A stretch of DNA of 64,000 nucleotides. Source: Methylobacterium mesophilicum SR1.6/6 (GTDB lineage: Bacteria > Pseudomonadota > Alphaproteobacteria > Rhizobiales > Beijerinckiaceae). The notes beneath the pieces are model-generated. The model ran no database searches, was not told the DNA's origin, and saw only the letters and a program-made list of their open reading frames with translations. The first letter of the stretch is position 1. Each line of letters begins with the position of its first letter. The stretch lies in the NCBI RefSeq assembly GCF_000364445.2, contig NZ_CP043538.1, positions 873,611 through 937,610 on the forward strand. The letters run 5' to 3'. The position numbers were made by a program, and so were the translations under genes. Below are positions 8,253 to 17,502 of the stretch, piece by piece.

Positions 8253-9173
8253 TCAGGGCGTGTAACCCAGAAAATCGGCCACCGCCTTCGAGAATTCCGG
8301 GGTCCGCAGGTAGCCGTACGACTTGTGCCGGTTCTCCGCGCCGTCCGGGCGCCGGTAGGCGTTGATCACCGGGACATCCCGCACCCGCACGCCGGCGGCG
8401 TTCGGCGCGTAGAGTTCCGCGAGGTCGTCGCCCACCGTGGCGATGTCCTGGCGGTCCATCAGGTTGGTCCAGGCGGTCAGCGCGGCCGGCACCCGGAGGT
8501 CGCCGTGCTCGGCGGCGAGCTTCAGCTTGAGCTCGGCAAGCCCCAGAGGCGAGCCGAGGGTGACCAAGTCGCAGCGGGGCAGGGGCGTCCCGTCCGCCTC
8601 GGCGGCGCGCAGCACGTCGTAGGCGATCAGGCCACCCATCGAGTGCGCGGCGATCAGGACGGTGTCCTCCGCGGCCTCGACCAGCGCGACGCGCAGGCGC
8701 TCCCGGGCGGCGTCCCGGAACGCCGCGTCCTCGTAGTAGCCCCAGAGATCGTCGAGGCGGTACTCCAGGATCAGGTCGTCCACCGGGGTCAGGCCGGCGG
8801 CCTCCTGGAGGTGCGCGAGACCCCGGTAGATCCGATCCTTGAGGGTCGGCTCGGCGGCGGCGGGCTGGCCCGCCGGGGAGGGGAACGGTCCGAGACCGTG
8901 ATCGGGAGCGTAGGGCTCGCGGTTGCTGTCGCCGGAGAGCGGCTGCGGGTAGCGCAGGTCCGCCCAGTAGACGAACGCGAACGGAAGGTCGGCGGCGGTC
9001 AGCTGGAACCCGCCATTGCGGTCCAGACCTTCACGGATCGCCGCGTTCCACCAGGCGGCCTTCTCGTCGCGCGGCGGCTTGTTGGCGAGCCCGTGGATGC
9101 CGATGATGCGCGCCCGACCCAGTGTCCGCTCCCAGACCCAGAAACGATTGGCTGGACCAGATAGGGCAGCCAC
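8253..9173 (-). CDS. Alpha/beta-hydrolase (lipase/esterase-like)
   Basis: A protein of up to 306 residues with the alpha/beta-hydrolase hallmarks: RARIIGIHGLANKPP (first strand and oxyanion region), the nucleophile elbow AAHSMGGLIAYDVL (G/A-H-S-M-G), and a late catalytic His candidate in NRHKSYGYL. No signal peptide is evident, so it is probably cytoplasmic. The true start may be internal, close to GRARIIGIHG, since the first 18 residues look unconserved. It stands alone between two unrelated genes. It could act on an ester or lipid; nothing in the context fixes the substrate. Confidence 0.7.
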   Translation of the reverse strand: MAALSGPANRFWVWERTLGRARIIGIHGLANKPPRDEKAAWWNAAIREGLDRNGGFQLTAADLPFAFVYWADLRYPQPLSGDSNREPYAPDHGLGPFPSPAGQPAAAEPTLKDRIYRGLAHLQEAAGLTPVDDLILEYRLDDLWGYYEDAAFRDAARERLRVALVEAAEDTVLIAAHSMGGLIAYDVLRAAEADGTPLPRCDLVTLGSPLGLAELKLKLAAEHGDLRVPAALTAWTNLMDRQDIATVGDDLAELYAPNAAGVRVRDVPVINAYRRPDGAENRHKSYGYLRTPEFSKAVADFLGYTP

Positions 9174-9291
9174 GCGCGGACGGGACTGCGGCTAAGTTTC
9201 CGGGCGAATACCGATCCGGCGTGCCAGAGCCGGCCCCGATCGGGTTGCGCCTGGACGGAGACCCCTTTCGGCACCGGCCGCCCCACCCAGT

Positions 9292-9405
9292 CCCCTCATC
9301 CTGAGGTGCTGCGCAGCAGCCTCGAAGGAGAGATCCAGGGCTCGCGCGCTGGCGGGAGGGCTCCTTCGAGGCCCTCGCTGCGCTCCGGCCCCTCAGGATG
9401 AGGGG
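9292..9405. repeat. REP-type long inverted repeat
   Basis: Outer arms CCCCTCATCCTGAGG and CCTCAGGATGAGGGG, with inner matching segments CTCGAAGGAG and CTCCTTCGAG and a short divergent centre. The whole is about 114 bases and noncoding, lying between two convergent or terminal gene ends. This structure and the CCTCATCCTGAGG motif are typical of multi-copy palindromic elements in Rhizobiales genomes. Confidence 0.75.
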
Positions 9406-9465
9406 GCTCGGTGGGGTGACCGGGGTCCAAGACGCGGTGTGCCGGCCCCGGCGCCCCGGAGGCCG

Positions 9466-10410
9466 CTAGTCGAACAGGCTGGAGACGCTGGACTCGGTCG
9501 CCGTCCGGCCGATCGCCTCGCCGAGCAGCGGCGCGATCGTCGCCACCCGGATGTTGCGGGCGAGCTTGACGGCCTGCGTCGGCTGGATGGAGTCGGTGAT
9601 CACCAGCTCCTTCATCCGCGAGGCGGCGATGCGGGAGACCGCGCCGCCCGAGAGCACCCCGTGGGTGATGTAGGCCGAGACGTCCTTGGCGCCGGCATTG
9701 AGCAGGGCCTCGGCGGCGTTGACCAGGGTGCCGCCCGAATCGACGATGTCGTCCACGAGGATGCAGGAGCGGCCCTCGACCTCGCCGATGATGTTCATCA
9801 CCTCGGACTCGCCCGGGCGCTCCCGGCGCTTGTCGACGATGGCCAGCGGGCAGTCGATCCGCTTGGCGATGGCGCGGGCGCGGACCACGCCGCCGACGTC
9901 CGGCGAGACCACCATCCGGTCGGCGGTCGGCAGCCGCTCCTTGATGTCGCGCACCATCACGGGGGCGGCGAACAGGTTGTCGGTGGGGATGTCGAAGAAG
10001 CCTTGGATCTGGCCGGCATGGAGGTCGAGGGTCAGGACGCGGTCGGCGCCGGCCTCGGTGATCAGGTTCGCCACCAGCTTGGCGGAGATCGGGGTGCGGC
10101 CCGAGGTGCGCCGGTCCTGCCTGGCATAGCCGAAATACGGGATCACCGCCGTGATGCGCCGGGCCGAGGACCGGCGCGCGGCGTCGATCATGATCAGCAG
10201 TTCCATCAGGTGGTCGTTGGCCGGGAACGACGTCGACTGGACGATGAACACGTCCTCGCCGCGCACGTTCTCCTGCAGCTCGACGAAGATCTCCATATCG
10301 GCGAAGCGCCGGACCATGCACTTGGCGAGCGGCAGCTCGAGATAGGCCGCGATCGCCTCGGCCAGGGGCCGGCTGGCATTCCCGGCGATGATCTTGATCG
10401 AGGATTTCAT
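9466..10410 (-). CDS. prs: Ribose-phosphate pyrophosphokinase (PRPP synthetase)
   Basis: 314 residues, the normal length for class I PRPP synthetase, which makes PRPP from ribose 5-phosphate and ATP for nucleotide, His and Trp synthesis. Visible motifs are [16 protein letters not shown], the catalytic flexible-loop region [20 protein letters not shown], the divalent-cation site [11 protein letters not shown], and the PRPP-binding loop [14 protein letters not shown]. The ATG at 10410 ([10 protein letters not shown]) is chosen since family members start here; the in-frame extension upstream is unconserved. Cytoplasmic hexamer in the family. Essential housekeeping gene, transcribed alone. Confidence 0.96.
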   Translation of the reverse strand: MKSSIKIIAGNASRPLAEAIAAYLELPLAKCMVRRFADMEIFVELQENVRGEDVFIVQSTSFPANDHLMELLIMIDAARRSSARRITAVIPYFGYARQDRRTSGRTPISAKLVANLITEAGADRVLTLDLHAGQIQGFFDIPTDNLFAAPVMVRDIKERLPTADRMVVSPDVGGVVRARAIAKRIDCPLAIVDKRRERPGESEVMNIIGEVEGRSCILVDDIVDSGGTLVNAAEALLNAGAKDVSAYITHGVLSGGAVSRIAASRMKELVITDSIQPTQAVKLARNIRVATIAPLLGEAIGRTATESSVSSLFD

Positions 10411-10576
10411 GGGCGGCCGCTCACTCGCGGCCGGGCTGCCCGCCGCGCTCCGATGACCGGTCCCGTCACGGGCCGGAACGATGCGATGACGGGCGAGGCT
10501 CTTAGCAGCGGGCATGAAGTGTCACAATGCCTTCACGCAGGCTCTCCGCAGAAGCGTGGCGCAGGGCTCGCGGCGC

Positions 10577-10813
10577 TCAGGGAACCTGCGGCTCCAGCAG
10601 CCGGTGCAGGTGGACCACGAAGTAGCGGGTCTGCGCGCTGTCGACGGTGGCCTGGGCCTTGGCCCGCCACGCGGCCTGCGCGGAGGCGTAGTCCGGGTAG
10701 ATGCCGACGATGTCGAGGTTCTTGATGTCCCGGAAGCGGACGCCGTCGAGATCCTGCAATTCGCCGCCGAAGACCAGGTGCAGCTTCTGGTCGCTGTCGA
10801 TCGCCGTCGCCAT
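10577..10813 (-). CDS. DUF4170 family protein
   Basis: A 78-residue soluble protein of the small alphaproteobacterial DUF4170 family. The recognisable core is KLHLVFGGELQDLDGVRFRD, then DIVGIYPDYASAQAAWRAKA, then RYFVVHLHRLLEP. Family members are short, conserved and without an assigned biochemical role. A good ribosome binding site (GAGGATTC) precedes the ATG. It lies upstream of prs on the same strand with a 166-base gap, so co-transcription is possible. Confidence 0.85.
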   Translation of the reverse strand: MATAIDSDQKLHLVFGGELQDLDGVRFRDIKNLDIVGIYPDYASAQAAWRAKAQATVDSAQTRYFVVHLHRLLEPQVP

Positions 10814-11025
10814 GGCTGAATCCTCCGCTCTCGCTCGCCGCGCTCAACCGGGGGCTCGCAAATGGCGGCCCGCCGGTCAAGCCTGAACCGCCGCGGCCCG
10901 GACTTGCCGCGTGCGTGGCCCCATCGTGGCCCGAAGCGCGGATCCTTGCGCGGATCTCTGCGCGGATCTCCGCGCGGCTTGGCGGCGGGGCGAAACCCTG
11001 GACGCGCCGTGGTAGGAAGCGGCGC

Positions 11026-11448
11026 ATGACAGGAAGGCTTCTCCCCATCGCGGCCCTGACGCTCGCCCTCGCCGCGGTGCCGGCTCTGGGGCAGCAAGCG
11101 GGCCGGGCGCCGAGCCGGACCGCACCCGACAAGGTCGCTCCGGACAAGGGCAGTCCGGACAAGGGCGCTCCGGACCGGCGCGGCGGCCCGCCGGTGATCG
11201 GCTGCCCGTCGCTGGCGAACTACCGGATGCTGATGCGCGACGGGGTGCAGGCGGCCGCCGCCCAGCTGGCCGATCCCAAGGCGGACCATCTCGGCTGCGC
11301 CACGCTGTCCCGCACGGAGATCACCGGCATCGCCGATCACGTCTTGCTGGGCGGCCAGAGCTACGACTGCGCCGGCATCCGCGGCACCACGGCCTGCCAC
11401 TGGATCGAGGCCGGGGCATCCGGCCGTCCCGGACCCGCCGGCCGCTGA
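11026..11448 (+). CDS. Exported hypothetical protein with two Cys pairs
   Basis: 140 residues. An N-terminal signal peptide (TGRLLPIAALTLALAAVPAL, cleavage near LGQQ) leads into a linker with repeated P-D-K-G/V units (DKVAPDKGSPDKGAPDR). A compact domain follows, containing IGCPSLANYRMLMRDGVQAA, HLGCATLSRTEITGIADHV, YDCAG and TACHWIEAG. Four cysteines suggest two disulfides in the periplasm. The pattern recurs in short Rhizobiales exported proteins, but I cannot name a function. A single gene convergent with the next. Confidence 0.65.
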   Translation: MTGRLLPIAALTLALAAVPALGQQAGRAPSRTAPDKVAPDKGSPDKGAPDRRGGPPVIGCPSLANYRMLMRDGVQAAAAQLADPKADHLGCATLSRTEITGIADHVLLGGQSYDCAGIRGTTACHWIEAGASGRPGPAGR

Positions 11449-11461
11449 CGGCCGGCCCGCT

Positions 11462-11866
11462 TCAGCGCAGGTAGCCGCCGGCGCGCAGGTCCCGTTCCAC
11501 GGCCTCGTGGACGGCCTGGAGGGGATTGTCGTTCGTGGCGGCCGGCGCCTGCAGCGGCGGCATCGGGGCGATTTTCGTGTCGAGCCCCGGCAGGATGGTC
11601 GGTCCGGTCTCCGTCGCGGCACGCGGGAACCGGCGCGCGGCCAGCGTCCGCAGGGCTGCGCGGGCGCCGGACGGGATGAGTGTGGCGAGCCGGTCCAGCA
11701 TGGCCGGCGTCGGTGCTTGCCTCGATGCCTGCCTCGGCGCTTGACCGGCGGCCGGCGGAGGCGAGACGTGGGCGTCGGGACGGTTTTTCACGGGATCACC
11801 AGCGGAACGACCGAATACGGGAAACGAGGCAAGAAACCTACCGTTCCGATGGCCTAGTATTGCCAA
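11462..11866 (-). CDS. Hypothetical protein, Pro/Ala-rich
   Basis: Up to 134 residues, low complexity in the first half (PPPAAGQAPRQASRQAPTPA) and a more regular C-terminal end (NDNPLQAVHEAVERDLRAGG). No membrane segment or known motif. Its codon pattern suits a real high-GC gene, but an internal GTG start (VKNRPDAHV) is as likely as the ATG at 11866. It ends 13 bases from the convergent exported protein. I do not recognise it. The following 299 bases (11867-12165) show nothing further. Confidence 0.4.
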   Translation of the reverse strand: MAILGHRNGRFLASFPVFGRSAGDPVKNRPDAHVSPPPAAGQAPRQASRQAPTPAMLDRLATLIPSGARAALRTLAARRFPRAATETGPTILPGLDTKIAPMPPLQAPAATNDNPLQAVHEAVERDLRAGGYLR

Positions 11867-12165
11867 TTTCCCAGATATTGTCGCCCAGGTGGCGCATTGA
11901 ATTGTTCGATCGGTTCAGAGCGTATGAAGATGGACCGCGGCTTCTCGCCTGACGGGATCGCATTCGTCCCGTTCGCGCAGCGCTCCGGCAGATCACGCGG
12001 CCGTCATCCGCAACGCTTCGGCACGGCTTCGGACAGCCGTCGTCGCGCGGGACGCGTCGGATCGCCGCCCCGCCCGCGCGGCCGTGTGGAGGATCCGCGC
12101 CGTTGCGGCCTGCACCGACGAACGCGGCCCGGCCGGCACCAGCCGCCGCATCGGCGCGATCCGGT

Positions 12166-13212
12166 TCAGGCGTGAACGGGCTGGATCACGTTGCGCAGGG
12201 TCCCCAGCCCGACGATCTCCGACTCCATGACGTCGCCGGGCTTGAGGAATTCCGGCGGCTTGCGCGCGTTGCCGACGCCGGGGGGCGTGCCGGTGGCGAT
12301 GATGTCGCCCGGCACGAGGGTGAGGCCGTGCGACAGCTCGGCGATGATGCGGGCCACCTTGAAGTACATCTGCTGCGTCGAGGCGTCCTGCTTCACCACG
12401 CCGTTCACCCGCGTGATCAGATGGAGGTTGGCGGGATCGAGGTCGGAGGCCGGGACGATCCAGGGGCCGATCGGGCCGTGACCGTCGAGGCTCTTGCCCT
12501 TGAACCACTGACCCCCATGGAGCTTGATCTGCATGTCGCGGGCGGTGGTGTCGTTGAGGACGCTGTAGCCGAACACGTGGCCCATCGCGTCGGCTTCCGG
12601 GATGTTGCGGCCGCCCGTGCCGATGATCACGGCGAGTTCCACCTCCCAGTCGATCGCGGTCGAGACCTCCGGATCGAAGGGAATCGGGTCGTAGGGACCG
12701 TTCACCGTGTTGACGCCCTTGGTGAAGAACACCGGATGAGCCGGGTACTCGGCGTTCGTGCCGCGCGCGGCCTGCCCCTCGGCGAAGTGCTCCAGGTAGT
12801 TCCAGCCGACCGCGTAGATGTTGCGCGTCGGCGTCGGGATCGGCGCGAGGAGCCGGACGGTCTCCACCGACGGCCCGTCGCCCGCCGCGGCGGCGCGGCG
12901 GACGGCGTCGAGCGCCGCGGGGCCGGCCTCGATCAGCGACACCATCCGGGCCGGGTCGAAGCCGGGCAGGGCGGCGCGCGACAGGTCGACGACGCGCCCG
13001 TCCGCGCGCACGGCGCCGAGGCGAGGGGCGGCGCCCGCGTCGGGCAGGAAGGTGACGAGGCGCAGGGCCTCGCCGCCCGCGGGCGGGATCGGGCGGCCCG
13101 GACCGGCGCTGGGGGTCTGCGCGTCGGGCGTCAGGGCGGCGGCCGGCGTCGCCAGCGCACCGGCCGCCGTCACGGCCGCGGAGAGGTGCAGGAAATCGCG
13201 CCGGGTGCTCAT
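12166..13212 (-). CDS. Fumarylacetoacetate hydrolase (FAH) family protein with Tat-like signal
   Basis: 348 residues. The catalytic FAH fold is clear: TRNIYAVGWNYLEHF, then PVFFTKGVNTVNGP, then the metal-ligand region DWEVELAVIIGTGGRNIPE and GYSVLNDTTARDMQ, then GDIIATGTPPGVGNARKPP. Relatives hydrolyse or hydrate acylpyruvates and 2-oxo-hept-3-ene-dioate type compounds in aromatic degradation. Unusually, the N terminus is MSTRRDFLHLSAAVTAAG followed by an AAA cleavage region, a twin-arginine signal, so it may act in the periplasm. The ATG at 13212 follows a strong GGAGGAGGA. Divergent from a TRAP transporter, suggesting it processes the imported ligand or a related compound. Confidence 0.85.
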   Translation of the reverse strand: MSTRRDFLHLSAAVTAAGALATPAAALTPDAQTPSAGPGRPIPPAGGEALRLVTFLPDAGAAPRLGAVRADGRVVDLSRAALPGFDPARMVSLIEAGPAALDAVRRAAAAGDGPSVETVRLLAPIPTPTRNIYAVGWNYLEHFAEGQAARGTNAEYPAHPVFFTKGVNTVNGPYDPIPFDPEVSTAIDWEVELAVIIGTGGRNIPEADAMGHVFGYSVLNDTTARDMQIKLHGGQWFKGKSLDGHGPIGPWIVPASDLDPANLHLITRVNGVVKQDASTQQMYFKVARIIAELSHGLTLVPGDIIATGTPPGVGNARKPPEFLKPGDVMESEIVGLGTLRNVIQPVHA

Positions 13213-13274
13213 GGGTCGTCCTCCTCCGCGCCCGCCGCTCGCCGGGGCAGTGCGCGCGGGGAGCTTCGAATACG

Positions 13275-13289
13275 TGCATTCAAAATGCA
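13275..13289. promoter_or_regulatory. Inverted repeat in the FAH/dctP divergent promoter region
   Basis: TGCATT-CAA-AATGCA, six-base perfect arms about a three-base centre. It lies in the 269-base region shared by the divergent FAH-family gene and the TRAP operon, the position expected for a common operator. The protein that would bind it is not identified. Confidence 0.45.
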
Positions 13290-13481
13290 ATCCCGGGACG
13301 CGACCCTTGCCGGGTGCGTGTCAGCGCATGCCGCGTCCCGTCGTGGCCGGACCGCCGGACCGGAGGAACGGTCCGATCCGTCAGGGAGCTTGCCGCTTTC
13401 CGGCTTGTCGCATCGGCGGCCGCCTGTAAGCCTATCCAAAATACGATTCGCGCGAGCGCCGGATCGACCTGGGAGGATGCC

Positions 13482-14498
13482 ATGAAGATCCCGTTGCTCG
13501 GCACGCTCGCCTGCGCGCTCGCGCTCGCGACCCCGGCTGCCGCGGCTCCGGCCGCCGCGCAGGCGCCGATCGTCATCAAGTTCAGCCACGTCACCACCAC
13601 GGACACGCCGAAGGGCCAGGGCGCCGAGCGCTTCAAGCAGCTCGCCGAAGAGCGCACGAAGGGCGCCGTGAAGGTCGAGATCTACCCGAACAGCACGCTC
13701 TACAAGGACAAGGAGGAGGTGGAGATGCTCCAGCTCGGCGCCGTGCAGATGCTGGCGCCGTCCACCAGCAAGTTCGGCCCCCTCGGCGTCAAGGAGTACG
13801 AGGCCTTCGACCTGCCCTACATCTTCCCCAACGAGCAGGTGCTGCGCCGCGTCCAGGACGGGCCGATCGGGCAGGGATTGTTCAAGAAGCTGGAATCCAA
13901 GGGCATCACGGGCCTCGGCTACTGGGACAACGGCTTCAAGATCCTCACGTCCAACAAGCCGATGCACGCGCCGGAGGACATGCGGGGCCTGAAGTTCCGC
14001 ATCCAGTCCTCGAAGGTGCTGGAGGCCCAGTTCAAGCAGCTCGGCGCGCTGCCCCAGGTGCTGGCCTTCTCGGAGCTGTACCAGGCGCTCCAGACCGGCG
14101 TGGTCGACGGGCAGGAGAACCCGCCCTCGAACGTCACCACGCAGAAGCTCAACGAGGTGCAGAAGCACGCCTCGCTGACCTATCACGGCTACGTCGGCTA
14201 CGCGGTGATCGTGAACAAGGGCTTCTGGGACGGCCTGCCCGCCGACATCCGCACCACGCTGGAGGGTGCCATGAAGGAGGCGACCGCCTACGAGCACGAG
14301 ATCGCCGACAAGCAGAACGCGCAGGCGCTCGCCGACATCCGCGCCACCGGCAAGACCGAGGTCTACACGCCGACCGAGGCCGAGAACGCCGCGTGGCGCA
14401 AGGCGCTCGCGCCGGTCCAGCGCGAGATGGCCGCCCGCGTCGGCAAGGATCTGGTCGCCGCCCTCAACAAGGAAGCCGAAGGCGCGCCGAACAACTGA
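13482..14498 (+). CDS. dctP: TRAP transporter substrate-binding protein, DctP family
   Basis: 338 residues with a signal peptide (MKIPLLGTLACALALATPAA, cleavage near AAAQA). The mature protein shows the DctP fold: IVIKFSHVTTTDTPKGQGAE, then GAVKVEIYPNSTLYKDKEEV, then the carboxylate-binding segment LKFRIQSSKVLEAQFKQLGA and VVDGQENPPSNVTTQKLNEV. It captures an organic acid in the periplasm and delivers it to DctQM. The ATG at 13482 has GGGAGGATG upstream. First gene of a dctPQM operon (gaps of 19 and 10 bases). C4-dicarboxylates are the classic ligands, but other carboxylates are common. Confidence 0.93.
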   Translation: MKIPLLGTLACALALATPAAAAPAAAQAPIVIKFSHVTTTDTPKGQGAERFKQLAEERTKGAVKVEIYPNSTLYKDKEEVEMLQLGAVQMLAPSTSKFGPLGVKEYEAFDLPYIFPNEQVLRRVQDGPIGQGLFKKLESKGITGLGYWDNGFKILTSNKPMHAPEDMRGLKFRIQSSKVLEAQFKQLGALPQVLAFSELYQALQTGVVDGQENPPSNVTTQKLNEVQKHASLTYHGYVGYAVIVNKGFWDGLPADIRTTLEGAMKEATAYEHEIADKQNAQALADIRATGKTEVYTPTEAENAAWRKALAPVQREMAARVGKDLVAALNKEAEGAPNN

Positions 14499-14517
14499 TC
14501 CGATTCCGCGCCCGGCC

Positions 14518-15105
14518 ATGCTGCTGAAGATCCTCGACCGGCTCGAAGAGGTGCTGATCGGCACGCTGATGGCGGCCGCCACCGTGATCACCTTCGCCAC
14601 GGTGGTGCACCGGTTCCTCTCCGGCATCCCCACCCTGCAGGACTACACGGACCGGATCGACTTCGGCTGGTCCCAGGAACTGTGCATCTACATGTTCATC
14701 TGGGTCGCCAAGTTCGGCGCGGCCTACGGCGTGCGCACCGGCATCCATGTCGGCGTCGACGTGCTGGTCAACCGGCTGCCGCCCGGGGCGCGCCGGGCCA
14801 TGGTGCTGCTCAGCCTCGCGGCCGGCGCCCTGTTCACCGGCATCGTGGGCACGCTCGGCGCGAGCTTCGTCTGGCGCATCGGCCACACCGACCAGACCAC
14901 GCCCGACATGGAGATCCCGGTCTGGATCGTCTACCTCGCGATCCCGCTCGGCTCCTACCTGATGTGCTTCCGCTTCCTGCAGGTCGCCTGGACCTTCCTG
15001 CGGACCGGCCACCTGCCGGCCCGCGACCACGCCCATGTCGACGGGGTCCCGACGGTCGAGGGCGTCGACCCGATCCAGCTCGGCCGCGAGGGAGGCCCGG
15101 CATGA
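14518..15105 (+). CDS. dctQ: TRAP transporter small permease, DctQ
   Basis: 195 residues, four membrane helices, the size and topology of the small TRAP membrane subunit. Features include ILDRLEEVLIGTLMAAATVI, the conserved SQELCIYMFIWVAKFGAAYG, and GIHVGVDVLVNRLPPGARR. It pairs with DctM in the inner membrane to make a sodium-coupled importer fed by DctP. Its stop is followed within ten bases by the dctM start. The last 40 residues (after RTGHLPARDHA) are polar and longer than usual, with no motif. Confidence 0.92.
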   Translation: MLLKILDRLEEVLIGTLMAAATVITFATVVHRFLSGIPTLQDYTDRIDFGWSQELCIYMFIWVAKFGAAYGVRTGIHVGVDVLVNRLPPGARRAMVLLSLAAGALFTGIVGTLGASFVWRIGHTDQTTPDMEIPVWIVYLAIPLGSYLMCFRFLQVAWTFLRTGHLPARDHAHVDGVPTVEGVDPIQLGREGGPA

Positions 15106-15115
15106 GTGGCCCAGC

Positions 15116-16399
15116 ATGAGCGGCCTGATCATCTTCGGGCTGCTGATCGCCCTGATGCTCACCGGCATGCCGATCTCGATCGCGCTCGGCCTGACGGTGC
15201 TGACCTTCCTGTTCACCCTGACGCAGGTGCCGATCGAGAGCGTGGCGCTCAAGCTGTTCACCGGGATCGAGAACTTCTCGATCATGGCGATCCCGTTCTT
15301 CATCCTGGCCGGCAACTTCCTGGCCCATGGCGGCGTGGCCCGGCGGATGATCGCGTTCACGACCTCCCTGGTCGGGCACTGGCCCGGCGGCCTGGGACTC
15401 GCGGGCGTGGTCGCCTGCGCGCTGTTCGCCGCCGTGTCGGGATCGAGCGTGGCGACCGTGGTGGCGATCGGCTCGATCATCCTGCCGGCCATGGTGGCGG
15501 AGGGCTACCCGAAGCGCTTCGGCGCCGGGATCATCACCACCTCGGGGGCGCTGGGCATCCTGGTGCCGCCCTCGATCATCCTGGTGCTCTACGGGGTCTC
15601 GACGAATTCCTCGATCGGCAACCTGTTCCTGGCCGGTGTGATGCCCGGCCTCGTCCTGTCGTTCATGCTCGGCGCCGTGACCTTCGTGATCGCCAAGCGC
15701 CGCGGCTACCCGCGCCTGCCGAAGGCCAGCTGGGGCGCGCGGCTGCGGGCGTTCCGCGAGAGCGTCTGGGGCCTGTTCCTGGTGGTGATGGTGATCGGCG
15801 GCATCTATGCCGGGATTTTCACGCCGACCGAGGCGGCCGCCACGGCCGCGGTCTACGCCTTCGTGATCGCGGTGTTCGTCTACCGCGACCTGAAGCTCTC
15901 CGACGTGCCCCGCGTGCTGCTCGCCTCGGCCAACATGAGCGCGATGCTGCTCTACATCATCACCAACGCGGTGCTGTTCTCCTTCCTGATGACCTCGGAG
16001 AACATCCCCCAGACGATGGCGGCGTGGCTGATCGCCATGAACTTCAGCCCGCTGGTCTTCCTGCTGGTGGTCAACATCATCCTGCTGATCGCCGGCAACG
16101 TGATGGAGCCGTCCTCGATCCTGCTGATCATGGCGCCGATCCTGTTCCCGATCGCCGTCAAGCTCGGGATCGACCCGATCCATTTCGGGATCATCATGGC
16201 GGTGAACATGGAGGTCGGCCTCTGCCACCCGCCGGTGGGGCTCAACCTCTACGTGGCGAGCGGCATCGCCCATATGGGCATCTCGGAGCTCACGGTGGCG
16301 GTGCTGCCCTGGCTCCTGACGATGCTGGGCTTCCTGGTCCTCGTGACCTACTGGCCCGCCCTGTCCCTGTGGCTCCCCCGGGCCCTCGGGGCGATGTGA
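15116..16399 (+). CDS. dctM: TRAP transporter large permease, DctM
   Basis: 427 residues, about 11-12 helices, the transport subunit of the TRAP system. Diagnostic segments are LIALMLTGMPISIALGLTVL, FSIMAIPFFILAGNFLAHGG, CALFAAVSGSSVATVVAIGS, ITTSGALGILVPPSIILVLY and GIYAGIFTPTEAAATAAVYA. The ATG at 15116 fits the family start; an upstream in-frame start would overlap dctQ. It ends the operon. The 67 bases between it and the convergent LysR gene hold no obvious terminator. Confidence 0.94.
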   Translation: MSGLIIFGLLIALMLTGMPISIALGLTVLTFLFTLTQVPIESVALKLFTGIENFSIMAIPFFILAGNFLAHGGVARRMIAFTTSLVGHWPGGLGLAGVVACALFAAVSGSSVATVVAIGSIILPAMVAEGYPKRFGAGIITTSGALGILVPPSIILVLYGVSTNSSIGNLFLAGVMPGLVLSFMLGAVTFVIAKRRGYPRLPKASWGARLRAFRESVWGLFLVVMVIGGIYAGIFTPTEAAATAAVYAFVIAVFVYRDLKLSDVPRVLLASANMSAMLLYIITNAVLFSFLMTSENIPQTMAAWLIAMNFSPLVFLLVVNIILLIAGNVMEPSSILLIMAPILFPIAVKLGIDPIHFGIIMAVNMEVGLCHPPVGLNLYVASGIAHMGISELTVAVLPWLLTMLGFLVLVTYWPALSLWLPRALGAM

Positions 16400-16466
16400 G
16401 ATTCGGTCGCCTCCTGAGTTCGCCGGCCACGGGCGGCTAAGGCGGACCCGGCAGACGGCAGTCCGG

Positions 16467-17345
16467 CTACTGCGCTTCCGCTGCCACCCGCACGGCGGCG
16501 ACGAAGGTCGCGATGAGCGGTTCCGTCGTCTTGGTCCACAGCGCGTGGACGTCGGCCTGGATCCGCGGTCCGCGAACAGGTCGGTACACGACCTCCGCAT
16601 GGGCGAGCCGCGCCACGGATTCGGGGATGATGGCGATGCCGAGCCCCGCCGCGACCAAGCTCGTCAGGGAGGCGGCCTCGACCACCTGATAGGTGATCTT
16701 CGGCTCGAACCCGGCTTCGACGCAGCATTGCCAGAGATGCTTGGCGAAGAGGGAATCCACCAGCCGGAAGAAGACGAACGTCTCCTCGGCGAGGTCGGAC
16801 AGGGTGACCGGCCCGTCCGCGAGACGATGCCCCCGCGGGAGCACGATGCTGACACTCTCCCGCCAAGCCAGCGCGCTGACCAGCGCGCTGTCCTGGGGCG
16901 GGCAGCGCAGCAGGCTCACGTCGGTCTGACCGGCCTTCAGCATCGCGATCTGCCGGTCCGGCGCCATCTCGTGGAGACGCAAGTCGACATCCGGATTGCC
17001 CCGCGAGAAGTCCCGGATCGCCCGACCGAGGGGTCCGGCGAGCATCGAGCCCGTCAGGCCCACATTGATGATGCCCGCCGTGCCGGAGCCGATGGCGCGC
17101 GCGCGGCCGACGGCCTCCCCCGCCTTCTCCAGGATGGCGATCACCTGGGCGTGGAAATCGACACCCGCCTTCGTCAGGGCGACCCGGCGGGTGGTGCGCT
17201 CGAAGAGCGGCGTGCCGACCTCGGCCTCGAGGTCGCGGATCTGCTGGCTGAGCGGCGGCTGCGCGACGCCCAGGCTCTCGGCAGCGGCCGTGAAGCTGAG
17301 ATGCTTCGCGACGGCCGCGAAGTAGCGCAGGTGCCGGAGTTCCAT
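16467..17345 (-). CDS. LysR-family transcriptional regulator
   Basis: 292 residues. The winged helix-turn-helix is at the N terminus (ELRHLRYFAAVAKHLSFTAA, then ESLGVAQPPLSQQIRDLEAE, then TPLFERTTRRVALTKAG) and a periplasmic-binding-like effector domain follows. It is divergent from the dicarboxylate symporter dctA (157 bases apart) and convergent with the TRAP operon. By the usual LysR arrangement it most likely controls dctA and the downstream allE gene, perhaps in response to a dicarboxylate or ureide. A spaced inverted repeat, TTTCAT with ATGAAA, lies just before its start and could be a binding site. Confidence 0.9.
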   Translation of the reverse strand: MELRHLRYFAAVAKHLSFTAAAESLGVAQPPLSQQIRDLEAEVGTPLFERTTRRVALTKAGVDFHAQVIAILEKAGEAVGRARAIGSGTAGIINVGLTGSMLAGPLGRAIRDFSRGNPDVDLRLHEMAPDRQIAMLKAGQTDVSLLRCPPQDSALVSALAWRESVSIVLPRGHRLADGPVTLSDLAEETFVFFRLVDSLFAKHLWQCCVEAGFEPKITYQVVEAASLTSLVAAGLGIAIIPESVARLAHAEVVYRPVRGPRIQADVHALWTKTTEPLIATFVAAVRVAAEAQ

Positions 17346-17502
17346 ATGACCATTTCATACCACCACAGTCTGAATAGCAATGAAAAGAATATTTGACGTC
17401 TCAATTTTCCAGCACGATTGTGCCGAACGCGTCCGTTCGATCCCGCTGCGTTGCACAATGACGCCGCCCAGGACGCCGCCGTGAAACCCAGGAGAAGGTC
17501 CG

